A DNA stretch of 64,000 nt from Methanofollis sp. UBA420 (lineage in GTDB: Archaea; Halobacteriota; Methanomicrobia; Methanomicrobiales; Methanofollaceae), in assembly GCF_002498315.1 (NCBI RefSeq), contig NZ_DAGX01000005.1:95858-159857 (forward strand). Direction: 5' to 3'. The notes beneath the pieces are model-generated. The model saw only the letters and a list, made by a program, of their open reading frames with translations, did no database searches and had not been told where the DNA came from. Shown piece after piece: positions 33,359-42,024 of the stretch (positions are counted from its first letter, which is position 1; each line of letters opens with the position of its first letter). Made by a program: the position numbers and the translations under genes.

Positions 33359-33433
33359 GGGGTAGTAGGGTAGCCTGGTCCATCCTAGAGCGTTTGGGAC
33401 GCTTTGACGGCAGTTCGAATCTGCCCTACCCCA
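33359..33433 (+). tRNA. tRNA-Pro (anticodon TGG)
   Basis: 75 bases form a full cloverleaf. Acceptor GGGGTAG pairs with CTACCCC, discriminator A; the anticodon loop TTTGGGA gives TGG with G37 as is usual for proline. T-arm is GGCAGTTCGAATCTGCC. No CCA is encoded. The nth ATG begins five bases after the 3' end. Confidence 0.95.
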
Positions 33434-33438
33434 CTTTT

Positions 33439-34104
33439 ATGGACCGATCACGTGCCTGTTTGATATATCATGCCCTCCGCGGGCGCTATCCTCCGACAAT
33501 CGAGAACGGGATCAGTTACGGCGATCCCTTTGAAGTGCTTGTCCTGACAATCCTCTCGGCCCAGACCACCGACCGCTCGGTCGAGGCGGTGCGCCCCCTC
33601 CTCCTCGCCCGGTATCCGACGCCCGCCGCCCTTGCCGCCGCGGACGAGGCGGAGGTCGCCGCCATCGTGAGGCCGACCGGTTTTTACCGGGTGAAGGCAC
33701 GCCACATCATCGGCGCCGCCCGACAGATCACCGACACCTTCGGGGGCGAGGTGCCGGCGACCCTCGACGGCCTCCTCTCCCTCCCCGGCGTCGGGAGAAA
33801 GACGGCGAACATCGTCCTCTCCAATGCCTTCGGCATTGACAAGGGGATCGCGGTGGATACCCATGTGCGCCGGATCTCCCGTCTTCTCGGCCTCACCGAC
33901 GAGAGCGACCCGGAAAAAATTGAAAAAGACCTGACCGCGCTCTTCCCGCAGGAAGTCTGGGGCGAGGTCAATGCCCTGTTTGTCCAGCACGGGCGTGCGG
34001 TCTGCATTGCGGGCAGGCCGCGCTGCGACGTCTGTCCGCTCGTCCCCTGGTGCCGGTTCTTCAAAAATGAGGGTCAGGGGAAGAAGATATCGACAACGAC
34101 ATAA
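33439..34104 (+). CDS. nth: Endonuclease III
   Basis: This DNA glycosylase/AP lyase removes oxidised pyrimidines. The 221-residue protein has the helix-hairpin-helix LPGVGRKTANIVLSNAFG with the catalytic Lys in VGRKTAN, the catalytic Asp in AVDTHVRRISRLL, and the iron-sulfur motif CIAGRPRCDVCPLVPWC (C-x6-C-x2-C-x5-C) close to the C-terminus. The ATG lies five bases downstream of tRNA-Pro, so nth is probably read from the tRNA promoter and translated from a leaderless or nearly leaderless processed RNA. The 3' end overlaps the phosphate transporter by 31 bases on the opposite strand. Confidence 0.94.
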   Translation: MDRSRACLIYHALRGRYPPTIENGISYGDPFEVLVLTILSAQTTDRSVEAVRPLLLARYPTPAALAAADEAEVAAIVRPTGFYRVKARHIIGAARQITDTFGGEVPATLDGLLSLPGVGRKTANIVLSNAFGIDKGIAVDTHVRRISRLLGLTDESDPEKIEKDLTALFPQEVWGEVNALFVQHGRAVCIAGRPRCDVCPLVPWCRFFKNEGQGKKISTTT

Positions 34105-35249
34105 CATCCCCAGGCGACCGCCGCAGAGGCCGGGACGGTCATGACCCAGGCGGCCACGATGTCTCGCACAATCCCCCACTTCACGGCCGAGTAACCCTTC
34201 GTCGCCCCGACGCCCATGATCGCCCCGCTCATTGCATGGGTTGTGGAGACCGGGACACCGAAGGCGGTGACGAGGGAGAGGACCGCCCCTCCCGCAGTCG
34301 ATGCGCAGAAACCCTGGTACGGGCGCATCCGCGTGATCTTGTTTGCCATCATGTCCACAACCCGCCATCCGCCAAGGAGGGTGCCGAGGGAGATCGCGGT
34401 GCAGGAGATGAGGATGACCCAGAGGGGGACGGCGAACTCGGTGAGGATACCCCCGGCAACGAGCATCGCCGTGATGATGCCCATCGCGTTCTGGGCGTCG
34501 TTGCTTCCGTGACCTATCGACTGGAAGGCCGCGGCCACGATCTGGAGTTTCTTAAAGCCATGGTTGAGGATGAGCGGGTTTGAATGAGCGAGGCGCCTGA
34601 TGATGACGACGCCGAAGGCATAGGCGACCATGAACCCGAGCATCGGGGAGACAACCATGAAGACAACGACGCTGACGATCCCGGAGATGGGGAGGAGGCC
34701 TGTGGCCACGAGAATCGGGATCAGGATGGTGATGCCGGAGAGGGCGCCGATAGCCAGGTACCGGTTCCATGCCTCGCCGGTGGCGAGGGCAAGATAAACT
34801 GCGGCTGCCATACCGCCGATCGCCCCGATCACGACCATGACGACCAGTTCGACGAAGAGCATCTCCGATGGCCAGAGGATCGACTCGATCCCTGCCCGCG
34901 CCGTTGCGGCGCCGAGGATGCCGCCGATCAGGGCGTGACTGCTCGATACCGGGATCCCGAAATATGAACACCCGAAGACCCAGAGCACCGCTCCGATCAG
35001 GGCCATGAGGATCAGATGAGGAGTGAAAACGGCGGGATCAACGATGCCCCGCCCGATCGTCTGTGCGATCGCGGTCGTGAAGAGGAGCGGACCGACAAGA
35101 TTGAAAAATGACGCAAGGAGCACGGCCTTGAAGGGGGAGAGCACCTTGGTCGCCACGACCGTGGCTATGGAGTTTGCGGCATCATTGAGGCCGTTGACGA
35201 AGTTGAACATCAGGGCCAGCATGATGCCGAGAATTATGACGACTTCCAT
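34074..35249 (-). CDS. pit: Inorganic phosphate transporter, PiT family
   Basis: About 391 residues with ten to twelve membrane helices. The PiT signature is duplicated: NFVNGLNDAANSIATVVATKV near the start and FQSIGHGSNDAQNAMGIITA in the middle, the two G-x-N-D-A-N/Q motifs that bind substrate. GVPVSTTHAMSGAIMGVGAT and IPVSSSHALIGGILGAATAR are the paired P-V-S-S/T-T/S-H-A repeats. It is preceded by a DUF47 gene ending nine bases before it, the usual pairing of PiT and PhoU-like regulator in archaea. ATG 35249 is preferred to GTG 35255. It uses the ion gradient for phosphate uptake. Confidence 0.94.
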   Translation of the reverse strand: MEVVIILGIMLALMFNFVNGLNDAANSIATVVATKVLSPFKAVLLASFFNLVGPLLFTTAIAQTIGRGIVDPAVFTPHLILMALIGAVLWVFGCSYFGIPVSSSHALIGGILGAATARAGIESILWPSEMLFVELVVMVVIGAIGGMAAAVYLALATGEAWNRYLAIGALSGITILIPILVATGLLPISGIVSVVVFMVVSPMLGFMVAYAFGVVIIRRLAHSNPLILNHGFKKLQIVAAAFQSIGHGSNDAQNAMGIITAMLVAGGILTEFAVPLWVILISCTAISLGTLLGGWRVVDMMANKITRMRPYQGFCASTAGGAVLSLVTAFGVPVSTTHAMSGAIMGVGATKGYSAVKWGIVRDIVAAWVMTVPASAAVAWGCYVVVDIFFP

Positions 35250-35258
35250 GATCACTCT

Positions 35259-35888
35259 TCAGGAATGTCTAATTGCGATGTCTGAGAGTACGTTCGCCAC
35301 GTCCTCGCACTTGTCGGTGGCGACCTCAAGGTTCTCGTAGATATCCTTGAGTTTGATGATCGTGATGGCGTCGTTGGTGGCGAAGAGGTCCTTGATCGCG
35401 TTCCCGAGCACGACGTCGGCAAGGTTCTCAAGCCGGTTGATCTCGATGCAGTGCTTCTCGACGGTGCGGGGGTCGTCCATCTTCCGGATCAGCCGTACCG
35501 CCGTCTGGACCTCCTGTGTTGAGAGGAGAATGAGCCGCGCCAGTTCTTTCATGACATCGTCGGCCTCGGTGACGCCGTAACCGTACATCTGCTGCGTCGT
35601 CCCGTCGATGTAGTCGAGGATGTCGTCGAGGGCGGTGGCGAGCCGCGAGATCTCCTCGGGTTCCAGGGGGGTGATGAAGGTGAGGTTGAGTTGCTCGTAG
35701 ACCTGGTGCGCAATCTCGTCGCCTTTGTGTTCGATCTGCTTCATCTTGTGGCACTGGTTCTGCACGTCGACGTAGTTGTTGACGAGCGCGTTGAGGAGCA
35801 GCGCCCCATCATTGACTGTATCTGCCAGTTTCTCGAACAGGTCGAAAAATGCCTTGTCCTGTGGCACAATCCATTCCTTTAGACCCAC
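35259..35888 (-). CDS. DUF47 family (PhoU-like) phosphate transport regulator
   Basis: About 209 residues, mostly helical, of the DUF47 family that accompanies PiT transporters. Motifs include MGLKEWIVPQDKAFFDLFEK at the start, IEHKGDEIAHQVYEQLNLTF (conserved E-x-x-x-D metal-binding set) and INRLENLADVVLGNAIKDLF. PhoU-like proteins in this pairing regulate the transporter. GTG 35888 gives the family N-terminus; a GTG at 35870 is a possible alternative with a nearer ribosome site. The gene precedes pit by nine bases and the two form a simple operon. Confidence 0.9.
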   Translation of the reverse strand: MGLKEWIVPQDKAFFDLFEKLADTVNDGALLLNALVNNYVDVQNQCHKMKQIEHKGDEIAHQVYEQLNLTFITPLEPEEISRLATALDDILDYIDGTTQQMYGYGVTEADDVMKELARLILLSTQEVQTAVRLIRKMDDPRTVEKHCIEINRLENLADVVLGNAIKDLFATNDAITIIKLKDIYENLEVATDKCEDVANVLSDIAIRHS

Positions 35889-36410
35889 AATACACCCATC
35901 TTCTATCAGTTGCCTTCTGGCAAAAAACCATCCTTCTGTATGGGGATGTCGGCGGTGCCTGTAACGGGATATTCCCCTGGCTTTCCCGGGTTTTTCATGC
36001 TGTAAAACACGAATCATTACCTTTCAGGCCTGTGCCGCAGGGCACCTCGGCCGCGGCGGGGACATGCGGTGCCACGCAGTATGCGCTGGCACTGGAATTT
36101 TTCCGTCATAAACCCGTTTTAGGCCTGAAGTCCCGATATTCTCAGCGATCGGGAGAAGAAATGTCAAGAACAGTATTCTTGAGGTAGCACGACCCCTCTC
36201 GGGGTGACATCTCCCGGACCGTGTGACCGGAAATGGCCTTGAAAACCTGAGTGCCTACGGCCTCCTCGCGACCATCGGGGAGCAGGAGATGGAGGGCCAG
36301 ATCGGGTTCAGGACTGTGGCGTACATCGGCGACATGCGTGAAGAGGGATGTGGACTGGAGGAACCTTGTGTAAACTGGAGATATCTCTTCAACCAGTTGT
36401 CTTTAAGAGA
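35889..36410. other. Intergenic stretch, possible gene remnant
   Basis: Nothing complete is supported. On the plus strand at about 36223-36360 the frame GNGLENLSAYGLLATIGEQE looks more protein-like than chance, but then runs into the antisense of the SnoaL-like gene and loses pattern, so it may be a decayed fragment. A small hairpin CCGATATTCTCAGCGATCGG lies at about 36133-36152. Confidence 0.35.
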
Positions 36411-36890
36411 CTATTGCCCAACAGCGTTCTCTATAGAATCGACGTCCTCTGGAAAGAGTTCCTTTCCTTTTTCCGTGTATTGGATCACACCCAGTTGTCT
36501 GAGGAAATCCAGATCGCTATCGATTTCCCATCCCTCTGCAAGTTTGCCGTTCGCGATCCGCCAGATGAACACCATCTGCATTGTTACCCTGTTGCCGGTA
36601 GGAGGCAATGTGACGCCGAACAGATTCCATTTGCCCGTATGGGTCCCGGTAGCTCTCACACAGACCCATACCCTGTCCCCTTCGGCAATCATATCTTCGA
36701 TCTTCTCATGCCAGTCAGGGAAACCTTCGAAGGCGAGTTGAAAAAGTTGTCTGAAACTTTCCAGACCTCGCTGCTGATGAGTGTGGTCGATATAATCCGG
36801 TGCCACCAGATCCCCGAACAGATCCAGATTTCGCGTATTATAGGCATCGATAAACCTTCGGACAAGCGCCTTATTCTCTTCCGACGACAT
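36411..36890 (-). CDS. SnoaL-like (NTF2-fold) ester cyclase family protein
   Basis: 159 residues with the SnoaL-like polyketide cyclase pattern: ENKALVRRFIDAYNTRNLDL, VAPDYIDHTHQQRGLESFRQ, DWHEKIEDMIAEGDRVWVCV and FIWRIANGKLAEGWEIDSDL. The family of small cone-shaped barrels includes cyclases, but most prokaryotic members have no known substrate. A TATA-like TTTTAAATAGG (complement near 36920) and GGAGAGG upstream support ATG 36890. It stands alone. Homologues are scattered among bacteria and archaea, so lateral acquisition is possible. Confidence 0.88.
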   Translation of the reverse strand: MSSEENKALVRRFIDAYNTRNLDLFGDLVAPDYIDHTHQQRGLESFRQLFQLAFEGFPDWHEKIEDMIAEGDRVWVCVRATGTHTGKWNLFGVTLPPTGNRVTMQMVFIWRIANGKLAEGWEIDSDLDFLRQLGVIQYTEKGKELFPEDVDSIENAVGQ

Positions 36891-37156
36891 GGAACATTGC
36901 CTCTCCTTGAATATTTATTTCCTATTTAAAAGGTGCCGTCTTGTCGAGCGTCTATTTTTCCCGCCAGGCAGCCGTGCGCCTTCGCTCTCTCACCTTTTCG
37001 AACTCGAGATCTGCCTCGAAAGCCTCAATCCCCGCGAGCGCATGTTCCTATCTTCCTAAGACCTCCAATTGCCGATGCAGGATCATCGGAGTGCCTGTAC
37101 AAATGTGCGATCTTATTTTTCTCAGCCCGTGATGGGGGGTTATGGGATCATAATTA

Positions 37157-38575
37157 TTATTCGATCTTACATTCAACAAGTTTCTTAATAATTTCATCTT
37201 TTGGAGAAGTCCAATCAATAGCATCTATCGTTTCCATCCACCATGTATGTAGTGATATACAGCAGTAAAAACTTCGAATCGCTTCAAACTCGTTAATTTG
37301 GATTTTACTTCGATGTGAAATCGCATTTCGATATTCTCTTAATTCATTGAAATTCGCTAATTTACTCTCTGGAAAAATTGTTATTCGTCCATCTTTTTGT
37401 AAATGGCGCATCAATATTTCCCTTAAGTTATAATCTTCTACTTTGCTATATTGAATTGCTTTTGTGATTATTTTGAGGACTTGTTCATTGATTTTCTCAC
37501 TTGGTTCTTTACCTATCTGAGTTGAAGTTTCTTTAATCTCTCTAAATAATCTATCAATGTTTGCATTATTAGATTCACTGTTTGCCTTACTTGACTCCTT
37601 TTGTGGATTAACTGTTTCCTGAACATTTTCTTGGATATAATAGAATAACTCGCCCATAGGCATTTTTCTATTCAATTCTTGTCTGAATAATGTTTCAAAA
37701 ATTTGAATCAAAAGACTTTCTGTAAAAATACCTAGCGTATTGACACAATGGGAATAACTTCCTTGGTTAAATTCTGAGATGGCGATACTAATTTTTTCCT
37801 GTAATTCCTTGGAGGACACAATTTGTCTGAAGTTCGGTTCAAGATAGGGGACATACACAGAGAAAGCTACTTCTGATGGGGAGAAAAATCTTGAAATTTT
37901 TGTTTGTTCTATATGGTTTAATTCATTAAAAAACCTGACCATAATTTCAATTGACTCTTTACCTGTAGAATAGATTGTTAATTCGAGATAATCCCTTTCG
38001 ATAATACAGTGGTGGTTTAGGAAGAGAAATATACTGCCATCATTGGCCATAGGGATAAATTGATCAAAAATAATTTCTTCATTAAATATCTTAAATGCTT
38101 TTTGAAAATCTTTTTTAATTGTATCGTGGTTTAGTTTCAGAATAATTTCCATATCATCGGGACGAATAACTCTTTCTATTGTTTTTTTAACGGTTTCATT
38201 ATCTTTTTGTTGGATGTAGTAAAAAAGTGAAAATATAAAACTCACTCTTATAAATTGGTTAGTTGAGAATTTTTCGTGGCGTAATCCATGTGGAGCCGTT
38301 CTATACCATTTTTCCACAATTTTTTGGATCTCATTATCCATACAATTTTCTTTAAAATATTTATAAAATCCATTTAAATTTAGGGTGGTATTAATCCCCC
38401 AAATCCCAACTTTTGCTGGTCCTTTTAAATATTCGATTATAGTATCAATTTCGGATTGGGGAAGAAATTTTGCGATATCATATTTATCTACATCCGGTTG
38501 ACAATAGTGCATTGGCGATTCGTCTCTAATTATTTCCTCGAGCATTTTTAATTGGACATCAGTATTTCTATCCAT
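37157..38575 (-). CDS. AT-rich accessory gene, HEPN-motif protein
   Basis: I do not recognise the full-length family of this 472-residue protein. It is plainly more AT-rich (about one-third GC by eye) than its neighbours and uses Lys, Asn and Ile heavily, which marks it as recently acquired. Near the C-terminus LREYRNAISHRSKIQINEFE holds R-N-x3-H (residues 416-421), the catalytic motif of HEPN ribonucleases. Residues about 265-300 (ISEFNQGSYSHCVNTLGIFT) resemble the helices preceding that motif in abortive-infection-type HEPN proteins. A Ser/Asn-rich low-complexity linker lies at about 330-350. ATG 38575 has GGAG eight bases upstream. A defence or toxin role is likely but not shown. Confidence 0.72.
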   Translation of the reverse strand: MDRNTDVQLKMLEEIIRDESPMHYCQPDVDKYDIAKFLPQSEIDTIIEYLKGPAKVGIWGINTTLNLNGFYKYFKENCMDNEIQKIVEKWYRTAPHGLRHEKFSTNQFIRVSFIFSLFYYIQQKDNETVKKTIERVIRPDDMEIILKLNHDTIKKDFQKAFKIFNEEIIFDQFIPMANDGSIFLFLNHHCIIERDYLELTIYSTGKESIEIMVRFFNELNHIEQTKISRFFSPSEVAFSVYVPYLEPNFRQIVSSKELQEKISIAISEFNQGSYSHCVNTLGIFTESLLIQIFETLFRQELNRKMPMGELFYYIQENVQETVNPQKESSKANSESNNANIDRLFREIKETSTQIGKEPSEKINEQVLKIITKAIQYSKVEDYNLREILMRHLQKDGRITIFPESKLANFNELREYRNAISHRSKIQINEFEAIRSFYCCISLHTWWMETIDAIDWTSPKDEIIKKLVECKIE

Positions 38576-38986
38576 AGGCAATACTCCATTGTATTTCCAA
38601 ACCAATAATATATATGGTGCGTAATAGACCTGTCGATATCATCACCGTTCTTTTTAAAACGTCATCCTTAAACCCTCCAGGCCTTCATTGCACATCAAAA
38701 ATGTACTATTCTAAGGAATAAATCTCAGATTGTTTGGAATGTCTCGATTAATTTGGAAATTCACTCGATGGTGCTTCACTTCAGACGTGGTAAGTATCTG
38801 CATGTGTCACGACACACCCTGCCTTTCACTCTCTCTGGCCTTCTCAGCAGTCCCGCTCTCTCCCCCGCGATGCAGTAACCCCCTTCACTAAAACCTCTGA
38901 CCACCTCTGTATGATCACCAGAGTGTCCACACAAATCGTAAGTGTGCGTACCGTACGCAACAAACAGGAAACAAGAGATAGAGAAA
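38576..38986. promoter_or_regulatory. Control region between HEPN gene and RHH remnant, with palindromes
   Basis: No gene. Two hyphenated palindromes are present: TGTGTC-AC-GACACA at 38803-38816 and TGCGTA-CCG-TACGCA at 38945-38959. The second lies 28 bases upstream of the frameshifted ribbon-helix-helix gene and has the form of an autoregulatory operator. AT-rich promoter-like DNA for the HEPN gene is at 38576-38640. Confidence 0.5.
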
Positions 38987-39180
38987 ATGCCATATGATCC
39001 TCAAAAACCCGCATCCGGCGACGCCTGCACATCGCCGTCTCCCCGGAAGTCCACGACCACTTGAAAAACCGCGTCGGCAATATCAGCAGATTCCTCGATG
39101 CATTAACACGAGAGACTATTCCAGATTCGATCTGCAATAGTTATTTTCACAAAAACAGAGATGGACCGAGCGGGAATTGA
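38987..39180 (+). pseudogene. Frameshifted ribbon-helix-helix (antitoxin-type) gene
   Basis: From ATG 38987 the frame reads MPYDPQK and then fails, but the +1-shifted frame continues RRRLHIAVSPEVHDHLKNRV, then GNISRFLDALTRETI. This is a good ribbon-helix-helix pattern of a small CopG/Arc-type DNA-binding protein. Adding one A to the A5 run at 39002-39006 would join the two frames into one protein of about 65 residues. The reading frame then runs into the antisense of tRNA-Ala, so the last codons are probably not original. It is either a real frameshift mutation or a homopolymer sequencing error. Confidence 0.6.
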
Positions 39181-39233
39181 ACCCGCGGCCTCTTCCATGC
39201 CAAGGAAGCGATCTTCCCCTGATCTATCGGCCC
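39162..39233 (-). tRNA. tRNA-Ala (anticodon GGC), copy 1
   Basis: 72 bases on the minus strand: acceptor GGGCCGA pairs with TCGGTCC (one G-T pair), discriminator A, anticodon loop TTGGCAT giving GGC, T-arm GCGGGTTCAATTCCCGC. It is identical to the copy at 41891-41962. No CCA is encoded. Confidence 0.95.
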
Positions 39234-39412
39234 AGTGCTACCTCATATTGTTGAACGTGATCCCATAATAAAGATTGGGCCAGGCTACTCCCCTAACCCT
39301 CCCTCATACGGTCCTGGAGGCGGGAGAGCACGCGGTCCCGCGCATCATCCCTGTCCGGTGCCCACCCCCTCCCGACCATACCTTCAATTGCGCACAATGA
39401 AAAACTCTACCT

Positions 39413-40015
39413 ATGCCGATTTCCGGCCCTTTTCGAGGGCACCCTGCGGTTGATGAAGAGGAACCCGTCCATGAGACCGGTGCAGGAGGCGAGGTCTACA
39501 GAAGGCTGAACCGGAAGTGCATGGTCTCGATGTACATCGGGCATGCCATCTCATACGCCGTACTCCTGGCGGGTTATCTCCTCCTGACGACCTTTTCGCA
39601 GGAATTCCTGGGCCCGTACTACGGTCCAGTTCAATACGCCGCTCTGGTGGTCCTCGCGGTCGCCCTGCTCTATAGCGCGGCGGCCCCGCCGGTCTACTAC
39701 GCCCGGTACAGGTACCAGATCACCGAGGACAGAGTGGATGTCCGCTGCGGAGTCCTCGTGATACGGCACATCCTGGTGCCGATCGAACGGGTGCACCAGG
39801 TGGAAGTCTCCCGCGGCCCGATCAACACCCTGCTCGGTCTTGCGGATGTCACCATCACCACCGCAGGCGGGGATGCGACCATCGAATACCTGGAGATCGA
39901 GGAGGCGGAGAAGGTCGCAGACCTGCTCAACAAACTGATCGGTCGCATGCTCCAGGACAGGATCAAAACGCCCCCAGCCCCCGCTACCGCCACCGCCGGG
40001 CCTGCGGATGAGTGA
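39413..40015 (+). CDS. bPH2-domain membrane protein, YdbS-like
   Basis: 200 residues with two membrane helices (about 45-65 and 73-95), then a bacterial PH domain of the DUF304/bPH2 kind: ARYRYQITEDRVDVRCGVLV, IRHILVPIERVHQVEVSRGP and LGLADVTITTAGGDATIEYL. The tail is Pro/Ala/Thr-rich. It matches YdbS in size and order, and the gene after it is YdbT-like and overlaps by eight bases, so the pair forms one translationally coupled unit. Bacillus YdbS/YdbT are linked to amylocyclicin resistance; the archaeal function is unknown. The unit lies between two identical tRNA-Ala genes. Confidence 0.87.
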   Translation: MPISGPFRGHPAVDEEEPVHETGAGGEVYRRLNRKCMVSMYIGHAISYAVLLAGYLLLTTFSQEFLGPYYGPVQYAALVVLAVALLYSAAAPPVYYARYRYQITEDRVDVRCGVLVIRHILVPIERVHQVEVSRGPINTLLGLADVTITTAGGDATIEYLEIEEAEKVADLLNKLIGRMLQDRIKTPPAPATATAGPADE

Positions 40016-41690
40016 GTGGAGAGCAGATCTGGAGGAAAATAGAGTGGAGAATCAAAACGGGCTACACCCGACCGGAACAGACGCGGAATCATCCTCTATC
40101 GACCAGACCGCCAACGGTCGGCAGTGCGAAAAGGACTTCCCCGACGCGGATGAGGAACGCGCCGCCCCACAGGCACCTCCGTGTTCAGAGGAAAGGAGCA
40201 TGGCCGGCGAAAAATTCAGGTGTCACCCCAGCATTATCGTGGAAAATTCGGCCAGGACGTTCTTCTCAATAGTGATCTTGCTGATTTTCCTCGGTGCATG
40301 GATCGACAGCACCGCCGTCCGGGGTATACTCGCGCTCTCTCCTATCGCCCTCCTACTCTTCTACTCCAGGCAGTGGAAGAGGACGACCATCCAATTTAAT
40401 GAGACAGATGTCGTGGTCGAGAGGGACACCCTCTTTCAGATGAAAAAGACCCTCCCCTACACAAAGATGGCATCGGTCAACGTGAACCGGGACATCGCAA
40501 ACAGGGTGTTTGGGACATCGAAGGTGCTGATCAACATCAACTCCGGGGCCAGCGCCACGACCCCGGAAGCGGTCCTGACGTTCAGGCAGGACGTGGCTGA
40601 GAGGCTGAGGTCCGAGATGTCGCAGCGCCTCTACGACCATGCGATCTCCCCGGATGAGGAGGAGACGATCGAGTCCCTGGCAACGTTCACTCCGCTGGAC
40701 GTAATTATACATGGACTCTTCAGCGTCTCGACCTACCAGACCATACTGGGCTCGATGTTCCTGGCCTACTCGGTCTTTGAACTCTACCTCTCCATGGTAA
40801 CTGAGGTCGAGTTGGGTGCGGGGGCGATGGTCTCTCTCGTGATGTTCGTCACAGTCCAGATCATGCCATCGGTCTCGCTGATGTTCCGGTACTACAACTA
40901 CAAGGTCTACCGCCGGGGCGACACGATCTATCTCCAGCATGGTCTGATCAGGACCTACAGGACCTCTTTCAGTGTCTCACGGATCAACGCCGTCCGCGTC
41001 AAGAGCACGCTCGCCGCCAGGATTCTGGGGCGGTCGTGCATCGAAGCCGAGGTGGTGGGACTGGCCTCGGAGAGTGACGACAGTTCGCGCCCTGTCCTCT
41101 GCCTGCTCAAAGACGATGCGACCCAGCAGAGAGTCTTCCGGGAACTGGTGCCGGAGTTCGTCTATGAACGCGATCCAGAGAGACAGCCGGAAGGCGCAAA
41201 GAGTGTGCTCCAGATACGGGCGGTCGTCGCGTCCCTGGTGCTGGCGGCGGTGATGTGCATCCCATCACTCTACGTCTCCCCCGAGGCCGCCGCCCTTTCC
41301 GGGATCACCGGCATCCCGGGCGTGGTCGTGCAGTGCATGCTGCCCCTGGGTACGGCGCTGGCAGTCCTTGCGACACTCTATGCCGCGCACGTCTCCTTCA
41401 GGGTCACGGAGTTTGACGCCGGTGAAAACCTCTTCACGTTCGTGAACGGCGCCGTCGACCGCGAGACCGCGGTCATGAACTATGATAAGGTGCAGATGAT
41501 CTGGATCGCAAAGGGCCCGATCGCCAGAGTGTTCGGTGTCTCCCGGGGGAGCGTGTATATGCTCTCTTCTACCGGGAGTTCGAGCATCACTTCAGGGTAT
41601 TTTCCCGAGGGCCACCTCAACAGGCTAAACGAGATCGTGATGGACCGTATCGCCAGCGGAAGGTATGATTACCGGCTGAACAGTGTCTGA
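40008..41690 (+). CDS. Multi-bPH2-domain membrane protein, YdbT-like
   Basis: 560 residues. After a polar, probably disordered N-terminus (1-75) come paired membrane helices and bPH2 domains in three rounds: helices at about 83-118, domain with TTIQFNETDVVVERDTLFQM; helices at about 235-292, domain with YYNYKVYRRGDTIYLQHGLI and TSFSVSRINAVRVKSTLAAR; helices at about 400-462, domain with VSFRVTEFDAGENLFTFVNG. This is the YdbT architecture. It starts within the end of the preceding gene (ATGAGTGA overlap). The N-terminal extension is longer than I would expect, and Met65 (MAGEKFRCHPS) could be the real start. Confidence 0.86.
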   Translation: MSEWRADLEENRVENQNGLHPTGTDAESSSIDQTANGRQCEKDFPDADEERAAPQAPPCSEERSMAGEKFRCHPSIIVENSARTFFSIVILLIFLGAWIDSTAVRGILALSPIALLLFYSRQWKRTTIQFNETDVVVERDTLFQMKKTLPYTKMASVNVNRDIANRVFGTSKVLININSGASATTPEAVLTFRQDVAERLRSEMSQRLYDHAISPDEEETIESLATFTPLDVIIHGLFSVSTYQTILGSMFLAYSVFELYLSMVTEVELGAGAMVSLVMFVTVQIMPSVSLMFRYYNYKVYRRGDTIYLQHGLIRTYRTSFSVSRINAVRVKSTLAARILGRSCIEAEVVGLASESDDSSRPVLCLLKDDATQQRVFRELVPEFVYERDPERQPEGAKSVLQIRAVVASLVLAAVMCIPSLYVSPEAAALSGITGIPGVVVQCMLPLGTALAVLATLYAAHVSFRVTEFDAGENLFTFVNGAVDRETAVMNYDKVQMIWIAKGPIARVFGVSRGSVYMLSSTGSSSITSGYFPEGHLNRLNEIVMDRIASGRYDYRLNSV

Positions 41691-41890
41691 CCTGACCGTA
41701 AGCCTCCTCCCCCCAATGAGTGCCTGTGGGCGAGAATCCGTGTCCGGACATGGGGGAAGAGGACTCTTTTTCTCTTTTACCCGAATTGCCGAAACATTAC
41801 CGCGCAAGGGCGCGTGAAACGGATAAATGTCCGGACCCAGGAATTCATTCCAACGATGAATCCCACAATGGCGTTCTTTTTAAAAACGAG

Positions 41891-41962
41891 TGGACCGAGC
41901 GGGAATTGAACCCGCGGCCTCTTCCATGCCAAGGAAGCGATCTTCCCCTGATCTATCGGCCC
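41891..41962 (-). tRNA. tRNA-Ala (anticodon GGC), copy 2
   Basis: Same 72-base sequence as the copy at 39162-39233. About 45 bases upstream of the 5' end are also similar between the copies, including the TATA region (TTTATTAT and TTTATCTG), so promoter and gene were duplicated together. Confidence 0.95.
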
Positions 41963-42024
41963 GATGCTACCCTACGATATTGAATGCCATCAGATAAATG
42001 GATTTGGGCCGGGGCCCCCGCTGC

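Noticed and set aside
39162..41962. Integrated mobile element between the tRNA-Ala copies
   Set aside because: No integrase, recombinase, transposase or partial tRNA att copy is present; both tRNA genes are complete, so only a duplication can be claimed.
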